Positions 41,346 through 50,219 of a stretch of DNA of 64,000 nt are shown piece after piece. Position numbers and translations under genes: made by a program. The notes under the pieces are model-generated. The model did no database searches. It had not been told where the DNA came from and saw nothing but the letters and a program-made list of their open reading frames with translations. Each line of letters opens with the position of its first letter. Position 1 is the stretch's first letter. The stretch comes from Thalassospira xiamenensis M-5 = DSM 17429 (lineage in GTDB: Bacteria > Pseudomonadota > Alphaproteobacteria > Rhodospirillales > Thalassospiraceae): contig NZ_CP004388.1 of the NCBI RefSeq assembly GCF_000300235.2, forward strand, positions 3,542,001 to 3,606,000, in the 5' to 3' direction.

Positions 41346-41500
41346 AAAAAAGAAGGGGCGGGATTTACCCGCCCCATTTTCGGGGTCTTCATGGTCTTGG
41401 GGAGACCGATCAGCGAGGTCTGCAATTGTTCTTTCTTCGGGGGAAGATGAAAGAACGGGCCAGAAGACGTTTGAGGGGGGACAGAAGGTTCTGGCCGTTG
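41346..41500 (-). ncRNA. Candidate C-loop small RNA B
   Basis: Read on the minus strand: hairpin 1 GGCCAGAA/TTCTGGCC (41458-41496) with a loop containing CTGTCCCCCC; hairpin 2 GTTCTTTC/GAAAGAAC (41428-41456) with a loop containing CTTCCCCCGAA; hairpin 3 GGTCT/AGACC (41393-41407) with loop CCCCA; and terminator GGGGCGGG/CCCGCCCC (41355-41375) followed by TTCTTTTTT. Hairpin 3 is identical in units A and B, while hairpins 1 and 2 share only the C-rich loops. ATTGTCAG lies 11 bases before hairpin 1 here and 12 bases in unit A. Opposite-strand transcription is unlikely because T runs exist only on the minus strand. Confidence 0.63.
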
Positions 41501-41926
41501 CCTCGACTGACAATGCCTAATCTGCCTTGTGAATAGGGCAGGAAAGCAGGTCGCATAGGGCCATTTGAGGGCGAATTATGGTCAAAAAGGGGCATATGAA
41601 CCCGCAAACCCTTGATAGCGATATTGCCAATAATGATCTATCCTGAAGATTGTCCGGCTCCGCATTGGCAGAAACACGCCAATCCGGAATGACTCATGCA
41701 ATTGCATTCCCTTCCGGCACCCGTACCCTGTTGCCTTCTGTGCCAACGCAGACCGGACACCCGCACCACACAGACCCGGAAAAACCGGGCGCGCGCAACG
41801 TCCTGACCGGCTGCATCATTTGCAGAAAGCACATGGAATTGGCAAACCGCTTATTTAGGCGGGATAATACAGATCTCCATGCGCGGGCCGGCCCCATGCG
41901 TCCCATGATGCATCAAGGAGATGTCC
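41501..41926. other. Intergenic region before the EF-G-like gene
   Basis: About 425 bases. The first part holds the likely promoter of small RNA B (conserved ATTGTCAG at 41507-41514 and TATTCACAA at 41527-41535, minus strand). The rest is leader for the EF-G-like gene, with an AGGAG at 41916-41920. No gene was seen between. Confidence 0.45.
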
Positions 41927-44014
41927 ATGCCCTCGTCCAAAGACCCAAAAGACAAAGCAGACACCACAAATCCCCTCGCTAGCCCCCGTCACGTTCCGCG
42001 ATGTGCCGCGTTAATCGGCCCCTATTCCAGTGGCAAGACCAGCCTGTTTGAAAGCCTTCTTGCCGCGACAGGTCGAGTACATCGCAAGGGGTCCGTTCGT
42101 GATGGCACGACAATCGGCGATGCAACAGCCGAGGCAAGCGAACGGCAAATGAGCACCGAAATGACGGTTGCCCAAACCCGGTATCTTGACGAGGAATGGC
42201 ATTTTATCGATTGCCCCGGCTCGGTTGATTTTGCACAGGATTCCCGTGAAGCCGCGATGATATGCGATGTTGCCATCGTGGTTGTCGAACCCGACCCGAC
42301 ACGCGCCATGATCGCCGCACCGATCCTGAAATTTCTGGATCGCAACCGTATTCCGCATCTGATTTTCATCAATAAAACCGATCATAGCGGCATTCGCCTG
42401 CGCGATAGCCTTGATGCGCTGCAATCAATCTCGGAGCGTCCGCTTGTGCTCCGTGAAATTCCGATCCGCGACGGCAAGGGGCCGGACGATACGATAACCG
42501 GTTTCGTCGATGTCGTTTCCGAACGGGCCTATCAATATCTGGAAGGACAACCTTCAAAACTGATCACTCTGCCCGCCAACGCCAAAGAACGCGAAGCCGA
42601 GGTCCGGGATGGATTGCTCGAAGCACTTGCCGATTTTGACGACAATCTTCTTGAACAAATCCTTGAAGATCAGACACCGGCAAGAGAAACGATCTATGAC
42701 AATCTTGAACGAGATCTGGCCAAGGATTTGATTGTTCCGGTCTTTTTCGGGTCTGCCGAACATGATCACGGGATCATCCGGTTGTTAAAGGCGTTGCGCC
42801 ACGAAGCCCCGAATGCGGATGTCTGCGCCCACCGCCTGGGCATTGAACCGGAAGGCAACAATGTCGCCGTCCAGATTTTTAAAACTGTTCATCTGCCCCA
42901 TGCGGGGCGGTTTTGTTATGGGCGCGTCCTTTCGGGACAGCTAAAGAATGGCGACACACTTGATCGCGACAAGGTCGCAGGCATGTGTCAGGTCTTTGGC
43001 GATAAGCACGAAAAGCTCGATATCGGCACATTTGGCAGCATCATCGGCCTGCCGCGCATCGATCATCTTCGAACCGGCTCGCTCTGCACCACCGATGGTG
43101 AAATGGATAATCTGTGGCCCGATCCATTGCCCCCGCTTTATGAAACAGGGCTGGAAGTCACCAAACCCGGTGATGACGTCAAACTGACCGAAGCATTGCG
43201 CCATCTGTGCGAACAGGACAGGTCGCTGTCCTTCATCCATAGCGACAATACCGGACAACTTGTTTTACGGGGGCATGGTGATATCCATCTTCAGGTCGCA
43301 CTGGCGCAGCTTCGCAGCCGCTATCACCTTGAAATCGAAACCCGGCCTGTTGAAACCGCCTATCAGGAAACCGTGCGCAAACCGGCCCAGGCGCGCGGGC
43401 GATATAAAAAGCAGACCGGCGGTCACGGGCAGTTTGGCGATGCCCAGATCGAAGTGAAACCCCTTGGACGCGGCGAAGGTTTTTCATTCACTGAACGGAT
43501 CGTCGGCGGGGCCATTCCCCGGCAATATATCCCAGCTGTCGAAAAAGGGGTGCGTGACGCCACGCGTTCCGGGCCGCTCGGTTTCCCAGTTGTCGACATC
43601 GCGGTTGAATTGGTTGACGGGTCCTATCACGCGGTCGACAGTTCCGATCAGGCGTTTCAGATGGCCGGGCGGATCGCTATCGCCGAAGCGCTTAAAGAAG
43701 GGCAGTCTGTCCTGCTTGAACCCATAGAAAGATATGCGATTTCAATTCCGTCCGAATTCACGTCAAAAGCCCAGCGACTGGTCAGCACCCGGCGTGGTCA
43801 GATCCTTGGGTTCAGCGCCAAGGATGACTGGCAGGGATGGGACGAAATCGACGTGCAGATGCCAGCATCCGAAACCGGCAACATGGTGATGGAATTACGG
43901 TCACTCACACAGGGCACTGGCTTTTTCACGCGAAGTTTCTCGCACATGCAGGAGATTGCGGGAAAGCAGGCCGATCTGATCGTCAGTGCCCGACAAAAAC
44001 CACATAAAAAGTAA
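41927..44014 (+). CDS. EF-G-like translational GTPase (EF-G2 type)
   Basis: A 695-residue protein with the domain order of elongation factor G: G domain (P loop GPYSSGKTSL at 31-40, DCPGSVDFAQDS, NKTD), domain II, domain III, domain IV (KKQTGGHGQFGDAQIEVKPL) and domain V. The P loop differs from the usual AHVDAGKT of EF-G, as in the EF-G2/EF-G-like branch whose role is not settled. ATG at 41927 is preferred because AGGAG lies six bases upstream; ATG at 41921 directly abuts that site. It is not in a ribosomal operon. Confidence 0.92.
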   Translation: MPSSKDPKDKADTTNPLASPRHVPRCAALIGPYSSGKTSLFESLLAATGRVHRKGSVRDGTTIGDATAEASERQMSTEMTVAQTRYLDEEWHFIDCPGSVDFAQDSREAAMICDVAIVVVEPDPTRAMIAAPILKFLDRNRIPHLIFINKTDHSGIRLRDSLDALQSISERPLVLREIPIRDGKGPDDTITGFVDVVSERAYQYLEGQPSKLITLPANAKEREAEVRDGLLEALADFDDNLLEQILEDQTPARETIYDNLERDLAKDLIVPVFFGSAEHDHGIIRLLKALRHEAPNADVCAHRLGIEPEGNNVAVQIFKTVHLPHAGRFCYGRVLSGQLKNGDTLDRDKVAGMCQVFGDKHEKLDIGTFGSIIGLPRIDHLRTGSLCTTDGEMDNLWPDPLPPLYETGLEVTKPGDDVKLTEALRHLCEQDRSLSFIHSDNTGQLVLRGHGDIHLQVALAQLRSRYHLEIETRPVETAYQETVRKPAQARGRYKKQTGGHGQFGDAQIEVKPLGRGEGFSFTERIVGGAIPRQYIPAVEKGVRDATRSGPLGFPVVDIAVELVDGSYHAVDSSDQAFQMAGRIAIAEALKEGQSVLLEPIERYAISIPSEFTSKAQRLVSTRRGQILGFSAKDDWQGWDEIDVQMPASETGNMVMELRSLTQGTGFFTRSFSHMQEIAGKQADLIVSARQKPHKK

Positions 44015-44135
44015 TAGAATTGATCTATCGCTAATCATTAAACTATTGATTGGCGTAAAGTTTTCCAATCGTTGATACTCTTTGCAGACAAAGAGCTAAC
44101 CTTCGGGCATGTGCCCCTTTTACCGGAGTGAAAAC

Positions 44136-44606
44136 ATGCAGATTGATATCGGAATCAATGAAACCAACCGCACTGCGATCGCCGACGGCCTTGGCCGCGT
44201 TCTGGCAGATTCTTATGCGCTGTATCTCAAAACCCATAACTTCCATTGGAACGTGACCGGGCCGATGTTCCAGACCCTGCACACCATGTTCGAAGAACAA
44301 TATACCGAACTGGCCATGGCGATTGACGAAGTTGCCGAACGTATTCGTTCGCTGGGGGCGTTTGCCCCGGGCAGTTTTTCGGCTTATGCCAAACTCTCGT
44401 CGATCCCGGAAGAAACCGGTGTGCCCGCCGCCAAGGACATGATCACACAACTGGTCGAAGGCCATGAAACCGTGATCAAGACCGCGCGTTCGCTTTATCC
44501 GATCTGTGACTCGTCAGACGATGATGCCACCGCCGACCTCCTGACCGCACGCATTCAGGTCCACGAAAAAACCGCATGGATGTTGCGCTCCCTGCTGGAA
44601 AGCTAA
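44136..44606 (+). CDS. dps: Dps-family DNA-binding ferritin-like protein
   Basis: A 156-residue Dps/miniferritin. The ferroxidase region reads [20 protein letters not shown] and then [20 protein letters not shown], with a C-terminal helix [15 protein letters not shown]. It stores iron and protects DNA under stress. ATG at 44136 has GGAG upstream and matches the family start; the open frame 27 bases earlier is less likely. Its terminator has been split by an insertion element. Confidence 0.94.
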   Translation: MQIDIGINETNRTAIADGLGRVLADSYALYLKTHNFHWNVTGPMFQTLHTMFEEQYTELAMAIDEVAERIRSLGAFAPGSFSAYAKLSSIPEETGVPAAKDMITQLVEGHETVIKTARSLYPICDSSDDDATADLLTARIQVHEKTAWMLRSLLES

Positions 44607-44633
44607 AACGCCGACGTCATGTTCAAAACAAAG

Positions 44634-44654
44634 GCCCGGAAATCCATCCGGGCC
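44634..44654. repeat. Left copy of a 21-base target-site duplication (former dps terminator hairpin)
   Basis: It begins GCCCGGAAATCC and ends CATCCGGGCC, and is repeated exactly at 46162-46182. It is itself the hairpin of the dps terminator. This copy has lost its T run because the element begins right after it. Confidence 0.85.
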
Positions 44655-44670
44655 TCAGACCGCTGACAAA

Positions 44671-44701
44671 CCCCGTCATATTTTGGCGGGGTTTTTCTTT
44701 T
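44671..44701 (+). terminator. Terminator-like hairpin inside the left end of the IS
   Basis: CCCCGTC / GGCGGGG with a 7-base loop is followed by TTTTTCTTTT on the plus strand, 16 bases inside the left inverted repeat. It may replace the dps terminator whose T run was displaced. Confidence 0.7.
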
Positions 44702-44739
44702 AGAGGTGTTTGAAAGCTGGCTTGAGTGTGCCGAGGGGA

Positions 44740-46122
44740 TTATCCCTCAGCGATTGGCCCCTTGGGGCCCAAAGCCAGGGCTATTTTCTTGATGTTTTGG
44801 GCGGCGGCGGCCAGCAGACATTGGCATTTGACATTGATCAGTCCCCGGAACCTTGCATATCGATGACCGTGAAGCTGTTTGGCATCTGCAAAAGAGCGTT
44901 CGACCGTCTCTTTTCGGCGCTTGTAAACCCGCTTACCCCACTCTGTCAGACGATAGGCGTCAGCCCGGTCTCTGGCGTCTTGCCAGACATGGCGCGTGAC
45001 AGTTTTTCGGTGGTGGGCATTGGCGGTACAGGAAGCCAGCACAGGACAGGTGCGGCATTTTTCCGGGTCGCTGTGATAATGGCGGTATCCATTTCGGTCG
45101 GTTGTCGCATAAGACAGAAGCTGACCTTCGGGGCAGCGATAAGCATCACGTTCAGGGTCATAAACGTATTTGCGTTTGGGGATGTAGCCTTCCCGAAGGT
45201 TCGGGCGGCGATAGCCCGTCACGCCAAGGATGTCACGATCTTCAAGGCCTTTGGCAATCGCGGCGGTCGCATAGCCCGCATCCAGTCCGACGGCGATAAC
45301 ATCAAGGTCAAAACGCTGCCTTTGTCGGTCAAGACGGTCGAGATAGGGAATGCTGTCATGCAGATTGGCCGGGGTGGCGTAACTGTCGGTAATGATCCCA
45401 AGCTTGCCATCGACCGTGCGGTGATCGAGATAGAAAAAGCCCTTGGGCTTGCCGTCGCGCACCATATATCCGCTGTCGGGATCGGTTCGGCTGATCTTGG
45501 TTTCTTTCTCAACCGGCTGGCGTTCCTTGGCTTTGAGCGGCTTTTTCGCATGAGCCGCCCGGTCTTCCTCAATCGCCAGATCCAGATCATCCCAATAGGC
45601 CGCGCGCGATTTGGCAACCACTTCGCGGTCCCATTTGTTCTTGTTGGCATCGGCCTTCAAATGCGTGCTGTCGGTATAGAGAACCTTACCATCCACCAGC
45701 CCGTGCCTGATCGCCTGCTCGACGATCTCGTCAAAAATATCCTGCGCAACACTGGCATCATGATATCGACGCCGCCGGTTCTGCGACAGGGTCGAGGCAT
45801 CAAAGACCTTGTCGGTCAGCTTGAGTTGCAAAAACCAGCGATAGGCGACATTGACCTCAATCTCGCGCACAAGCTGGCGCTCCGAGCGCACGCCAAACAG
45901 ATAGCCAATGAACAGCGCCTTAAACATCATCACCGGATCAAGGGCGGGACGGCCATTGTTCGCGCAGTACAAATCGGCCACGCGCGCATGGATAAAACTG
46001 AAATCGATCACGGCATCGATCTTACGAAGCAAATGATCGCTGGGGACCAAACTGTCGAGTGTCACCATCTCAAGTTCGGTTTGATGTGGGCTGGGTTTCT
46101 TAAGCATTCCCCATTGAATCAA
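44740..46122 (-). CDS. IS1182-family transposase
   Basis: A 460-residue intact transposase. The N-terminal segment has TLDSLVPSDHLLRKIDAVID and LDPVMMFKALFIGYLFGVRS, as in the DUF772/IS1182 group. The DDE-type domain has TDSTHLKADANK (first Asp), VIAVGLDAGYATAAIAK and a C-terminal RRKETVERSFADAKQLHGHR (Glu). No frameshift or stop is visible, so the element may be active. An in-frame start seven codons into the frame (MLKKPSPHQ) is also possible. Confidence 0.92.
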   Translation of the reverse strand: MIQWGMLKKPSPHQTELEMVTLDSLVPSDHLLRKIDAVIDFSFIHARVADLYCANNGRPALDPVMMFKALFIGYLFGVRSERQLVREIEVNVAYRWFLQLKLTDKVFDASTLSQNRRRRYHDASVAQDIFDEIVEQAIRHGLVDGKVLYTDSTHLKADANKNKWDREVVAKSRAAYWDDLDLAIEEDRAAHAKKPLKAKERQPVEKETKISRTDPDSGYMVRDGKPKGFFYLDHRTVDGKLGIITDSYATPANLHDSIPYLDRLDRQRQRFDLDVIAVGLDAGYATAAIAKGLEDRDILGVTGYRRPNLREGYIPKRKYVYDPERDAYRCPEGQLLSYATTDRNGYRHYHSDPEKCRTCPVLASCTANAHHRKTVTRHVWQDARDRADAYRLTEWGKRVYKRRKETVERSFADAKQLHGHRYARFRGLINVKCQCLLAAAAQNIKKIALALGPKGPIAEG

Positions 46123-46161
46123 AAATCCCCGCCAATGGCGAGGACTTTGTCAGCAGTCTGA

Positions 46162-46188
46162 GCCCGGAAATCCATCCGGGCCTTTTTC
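46162..46188 (+). terminator. Right copy of the duplicated dps terminator, with T run
   Basis: The same 21-base hairpin sequence as at 44634-44654, here still followed by the original TTTTT. It is the 3' half of the pre-insertion terminator. Confidence 0.8.
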
Positions 46189-46212
46189 ATATCCGGTGAA
46201 GCCAACCGAACA

Positions 46213-47493
46213 CTATCCACGCAGCAAAGGATCAATCCGGCGCGCCGCATGCAGGACGGCAAAGTCGTGCCCGTGCGGTGCCGCAATCATCAATGCCCCC
46301 GGCGCAACGCCGTCACCAGCCGGAACCGGGATTGAAATGGCGCAGGCATCCGAAAGGTTCAGATAGGAAGTATTGCGCAACATCATCGCATTCAAACGGT
46401 CAAAGTCGGCTTCGACTTCGGCAATCTTGGGTGCCATCATTGGCAATGTCGGTGAAATCATCACATCGACATCCGCCATGGCCGAACTGAACATCGCAAT
46501 CACGTCGGTTCGCTTGGCATAGGCATCAATTAGGTCTGCCGCACTTAGCGTATCGGCAAAACGCATCCGGTTCAAAACACGCGGATCGCCACAAGTTTCA
46601 AGCGCCTTGAAATCCTGTGAATAGATTTTATGCGCCTCGGCCGCGACAAGAATTTTGTTGATCACGGCATTTTCGGCCAAAAAGCCCAGATCAATCTCGA
46701 TCAACTGATGTCCGGCATTTGCCAGCTTTTTGCAAACCGCATCAAAATCCGCCCGCACCCGGTCATCAAGATCATTCACAAAGGCATGGGCCGGCACACC
46801 GATTTTGATCGGGGCGGGTTTGCCATCCTGTGCGGGGACGGTTTTGCCCGACATGACTTCAAATGCGGCTATGGCGGTTTGCAAATCACCGGCAAGCGGC
46901 CCTGCCGTGTCAAAGCTTTTGGCAAGCGGATGAATGCCTTCGCCCGACATCCACAAACGGCTGGGCTTATAGCCATAAAGCCCGTTGATCGCCGACGGAA
47001 TGCGGACCGAGCCGCCGGTATCGGTACCCAACGCGATATCGACCAGACCAAGCGCAACCGTCAAACTACCGCCCGATGTCGACCCGCCCGGAATGCCTTC
47101 AGGGTCAAACACATTGCCCGGCGTTCCGTAATGCGGGTTAAGTCCAACACCGGAATAGGCAAATTCGCTGAGCGTGGTGCGACCAAACGGCACGGCACCG
47201 GCAGCCTTGATACGCGCGATGATTTCACAATCCCGCGTTGCTGCCGGACGCCCCTGCAACAATTTTGATGCTGCCGTGGTGGTCACACCGGCCTCGTCGT
47301 AAAGGTCCTTTACCGAAACCAGCATACCGGCCAACGGCAAGTCTGTTGCCGATTGCGCAACGCGTTCCTCGGCCGCCGCGGCGTCACGCAAAATGCGGTC
47401 GCGGTCAAACTCGGTGAAAATCCTGGCTGCCAAATCGCCCAGTTGATCGACCCTGTCGATTGCCGCCTTTGCCTTGTCGATGATCGCACCCAT
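46213..47493 (-). CDS. Amidase-signature hydrolase
   Basis: A 426-residue amidase-signature enzyme. The catalytic Ser-cisSer-Lys triad is visible: Lys in VSVKDLYDEAG, cis-Ser in GGSTSGGS and nucleophile Ser in GTDTGGSVRIPSAINGLYG. It hydrolyses an amide, but the substrate is unknown. It is the last gene of a co-directional operon with DUF1445, TRAP transporter and DUF2848 genes, so it probably acts on the imported compound or a derivative. Confidence 0.9.
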   Translation of the reverse strand: MGAIIDKAKAAIDRVDQLGDLAARIFTEFDRDRILRDAAAAEERVAQSATDLPLAGMLVSVKDLYDEAGVTTTAASKLLQGRPAATRDCEIIARIKAAGAVPFGRTTLSEFAYSGVGLNPHYGTPGNVFDPEGIPGGSTSGGSLTVALGLVDIALGTDTGGSVRIPSAINGLYGYKPSRLWMSGEGIHPLAKSFDTAGPLAGDLQTAIAAFEVMSGKTVPAQDGKPAPIKIGVPAHAFVNDLDDRVRADFDAVCKKLANAGHQLIEIDLGFLAENAVINKILVAAEAHKIYSQDFKALETCGDPRVLNRMRFADTLSAADLIDAYAKRTDVIAMFSSAMADVDVMISPTLPMMAPKIAEVEADFDRLNAMMLRNTSYLNLSDACAISIPVPAGDGVAPGALMIAAPHGHDFAVLHAARRIDPLLRG

Positions 47494-47545
47494 CGGGCTG
47501 CCTCCGTTACGTTCTGATTTTTATGGAAATTTTCTGAAACCGAGC

Positions 47546-48229
47546 CTAGGCGATTTCAGGCAATTCAACAATGTCATAGCTGTGCGTAATGCTCAGCCCC
47601 CGTACCGGGTCATTCATCGCCATTTTAAACGAACGTGCCGGACGCACCCCGCCCTTCGCACCAAAAGTTCCACACAGCATCACAGCCGCCTTACCACTGG
47701 CCCCTGCCGACTTTAGCCCCGAACCTTCGATAAGATCGGAAAGCGGACGGATCGATGCAATCGTGCCTTCCTGATATGGAACCCATTCATCACTGTCGCC
47801 TTCACGGATCCAGGATTTCAGTTCGATCTGTTCCAGATGATCGGCAACATCGTCAAATTTCCAGATCGTGTTGGCGACCGGCTTGGCGCAAATCTGCTTT
47901 GACAGTGCAACCGAATGGGCTTCAAGTTCGCGGTCGGTATGATCGGATGCCAGTCCAAGATACAAAACACCATCCTTTGCAATCACCAGCGGCTCTACCT
48001 CGCCCGATGTGCCTTTGCCAACCACCTCGATCACCGGTGCTTGGGTCAGCATGCCAAACGATGTGCGGTAATAAAGCGGCACGGTCGAAGGCGGTTTGAC
48101 CCCGATGACGGCCAGTTCGTCAATGTGATGCTGGATCGCCTTGGCATCGCGGCCGGTCCAGCCAGCAACCGTGCAATGGCCGATTTCAAAGCTGACGGCA
48201 CCGCCATCAAGGATAAAATTCATCTGCAT
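47546..48229 (-). CDS. DUF2848 family protein
   Basis: A 227-residue protein of the DUF2848 family by overall reading (MNFILDGGAVSFEIGHCTVA, EVEPLVIAKDGVLYLGLASD, MLCGTFGAKGGVRPARSFKM). No catalytic role is established to my knowledge. The start is placed at ATG 48229; ATG 48223, two codons later, is equally possible, and the frame upstream has no family character. It lies between dctM and the amidase. Confidence 0.8.
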   Translation of the reverse strand: MQMNFILDGGAVSFEIGHCTVAGWTGRDAKAIQHHIDELAVIGVKPPSTVPLYYRTSFGMLTQAPVIEVVGKGTSGEVEPLVIAKDGVLYLGLASDHTDRELEAHSVALSKQICAKPVANTIWKFDDVADHLEQIELKSWIREGDSDEWVPYQEGTIASIRPLSDLIEGSGLKSAGASGKAAVMLCGTFGAKGGVRPARSFKMAMNDPVRGLSITHSYDIVELPEIA

Positions 48230-48363
48230 TTGCGTTATCCCAATTCTGATTTTTACAAATTTTGCGCGCATCTGGCGGTTGCGGACCGGTTTCCCGGTCC
48301 GCCCCGAAGGCACAAAAGATCAAGACATGATGCGTGTTGTCGCGCGTGTTTATCCCGACCGGA
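48230..48363. other. Intercistronic gap with a 9-base-pair hairpin
   Basis: 134 bases between dctM and the DUF2848 gene. It holds GCGGACCGG / CCGGTCCGC (48281-48302), which on the minus strand has a GAAA loop. There is no T run, so a processing or stability role is more likely than termination. Confidence 0.45.
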
Positions 48364-49644
48364 TCAAAGGATGTCGGGCAGGAACAGGGCGACGGACGGC
48401 ACCGCGACAAGCAGGGCGATCATGGCAAGCATCACCAGAACGAACGGAATGACGCCCAGCATCACATCGGACAATCGACCAGATTTGCGTGCGCCCTGCA
48501 CAACGTAAAGATTAAGTCCGACAGGCGGTGTGATCAGGGCCATCTCGATCAGAACGATCAGGAGGATTCCGAACCAGACCTTATCGAATCCCATGCCGGT
48601 CATGATCGGCACAATGATCGGAATGGTCGCCACCATCAGCGACAGGGTTTCAATGAAGAAACCCAGCACGATGTAAAGCAGGATCACGACCATCAAAGTC
48701 CCCATCGGCGAAAAATTCAGACCGGTCAGAAGATCCTTGAGCTCGCGCCCCATGCCTGCGGCGGTCAGGGTAAAGTTCAGGAAATAAGCCCCGATAATCA
48801 CCAGCATGATCATCGCGGTGATCCGAACCGTGCCATACAGGCAGCGTTCGATCATTTCGCGCGAAACACCGCGATTGAAAGCCGCAATCAGCATCGCAAT
48901 CGCAACCCCGACGGCGGCTGATTCAGTTGGCGTTGCCCAACCGGCATAGATCGACCCGATCACCACAAGGAACAGAACCACAATCGGCAGGAGATGCTGC
49001 AGGCTACCGATCCGCTCCGACCAGGTGAATGAACGGCTTGTGCCGCCAAGGGTCGGCTTGATCTTGCACAGGATCGCCGTGACCATCATGAAGGCCACCG
49101 CCATCAGAAGCCCCGGGATCAACCCGGCCAGAAAAAGACGCGGGATCGATGTTTCGGTCAGGAAGCCATAGACGATCAGGTTGATCGAAGGCGGGATCAT
49201 GATGCCAAGCGTCCCACCCGCGGCAATCGCACCGGAAAACAGTTTCGGATCATAACCGAGCTTTTCGGCCTGCGGCATGGCAACGGTTGCCACCGTCGCC
49301 GCCGTCGCCACCGATGACCCCGACGTTGCCGAAAACATCGTCGCGGTACCGATATTTGCGTGGATCAATCCGCCCGGAAGCCATGAAAACCATTTATCAA
49401 GGGCTTCATAGGTGCGTTCGGCAATGCCCCCGCGCACCAGAATTTCCCCAAGCAGCACAAAGAACGGAATGGCGATCAGGGTTGATGAATTCGACGATGA
49501 CCAGACCACCTGCCCAAGCCCGCGCAAAAGCGGGAAAGGCGAAAACAGCTGATCGACCCCGAACCCCAGAAGGAACAGAACAATCCCGACCGGAATGGAC
49601 AGGGCCAAAAGCCCCAGAAGCGATGCGGTAACTGTAAAGATCAT
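48364..49644 (-). CDS. TRAP transporter large permease (DctM type)
   Basis: A 426-residue membrane protein with about 12 segments and DctM signatures such as GLIPGLLMAVAFMMV and IPIIVPIMTGMGFDKVWFGI, plus a C-terminal ITPPVGLNLYVVQGA. It forms the Na+-driven channel of a TRAP transporter. The start overlaps the dctQ stop by ATGA. Confidence 0.95.
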   Translation of the reverse strand: MIFTVTASLLGLLALSIPVGIVLFLLGFGVDQLFSPFPLLRGLGQVVWSSSNSSTLIAIPFFVLLGEILVRGGIAERTYEALDKWFSWLPGGLIHANIGTATMFSATSGSSVATAATVATVAMPQAEKLGYDPKLFSGAIAAGGTLGIMIPPSINLIVYGFLTETSIPRLFLAGLIPGLLMAVAFMMVTAILCKIKPTLGGTSRSFTWSERIGSLQHLLPIVVLFLVVIGSIYAGWATPTESAAVGVAIAMLIAAFNRGVSREMIERCLYGTVRITAMIMLVIIGAYFLNFTLTAAGMGRELKDLLTGLNFSPMGTLMVVILLYIVLGFFIETLSLMVATIPIIVPIMTGMGFDKVWFGILLIVLIEMALITPPVGLNLYVVQGARKSGRLSDVMLGVIPFVLVMLAMIALLVAVPSVALFLPDIL

Positions 49645-50189
49645 GCTTCCAACTCCAGTTCGGAGCGCGCACCAACAAGCGCATCAGCCTGCTCAAGGTT
49701 ACGCTTGACCAGAAGCGACAATGTCAGGATCACCAGAACACTTGAACACACGGCAAACCATATCCAGCCGGAAAGCCAGATCGACTGCGGTATCCATAGC
49801 GGTGTTTCAAGCGGGGTATTGGCGCGTGACCCGCGCTCAATCGTCTTTTGCAGAACCGGCCAGCTTTGAACGGCAATAACAATCGACGTTCCGGCAAGGG
49901 CAATGATCGCAAGAAGATCAAGCATCGCCTTGCCACGCTGGCGCAGGCGCAAACGGATAAGGTCAATGCGGACATGCGCCAGTTCCGTCAGGGCATAGGA
50001 CATGCCCCAACTGGCAACCCCGGCCATCACATATCCCGATATTTCATCCGCACCCCCAAAGGAAATGCCGACTTCACGCAAAAGAATATCTGCGATGATC
50101 AGGATCACGCAGCCTGTCAGAACAAGTCCAACAAGCAACGCGATCATGCGGTTAATGCGGCGGATGGCCGCAATCAATGAGGTAGTCAC
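49641..50189 (-). CDS. TRAP transporter small permease (DctQ type)
   Basis: A 182-residue protein with four predicted membrane segments and the DctQ pattern (RRINRMIALLVGLVLTGCVI, LREVGISFGGADEISGYVMA). It is the small membrane subunit of the TRAP system. It lies 30 bases after dctP and overlaps dctM. Confidence 0.93.
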   Translation of the reverse strand: MTTSLIAAIRRINRMIALLVGLVLTGCVILIIADILLREVGISFGGADEISGYVMAGVASWGMSYALTELAHVRIDLIRLRLRQRGKAMLDLLAIIALAGTSIVIAVQSWPVLQKTIERGSRANTPLETPLWIPQSIWLSGWIWFAVCSSVLVILTLSLLVKRNLEQADALVGARSELELEA

Positions 50190-50219
50190 GGTTGCGGCCT
50201 CCTCCGGCTGGTTTTCTGC

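Larger units (their letters stand above)
44655..46161 (-). mobile_element. IS1182-type insertion sequence, 1507 bases
   Basis: The ends are inverted repeats TCAGACCGCTGACAAA (44655-44670) and TCAGACTGCTGACAAA (complement of 46146-46161), 15 of 16 identical. A 21-base direct repeat flanks them. Inside is one transposase gene. Each end also carries a subterminal GC hairpin. It sits in the dps terminator, downstream of both dps and the convergent amidase operon, so no protein gene is broken. Confidence 0.9.

Noticed and set aside
41044..41500. Reading the C-loop units on the plus strand as a CsrA/RsmA sponge, because every loop then contains GGA
   Set aside because: The T runs follow the terminator stems only on the minus strand, and no plus-strand terminator is seen after the hairpins.
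44710..46161. A 483-codon plus-strand open frame across the insertion element
   Set aside because: It is the antisense of a clearly recognisable IS1182-family transposase and has no domain character of its own.
48281..48302. Hairpin as transcription terminator inside the TRAP operon
   Set aside because: No T run follows on either strand.
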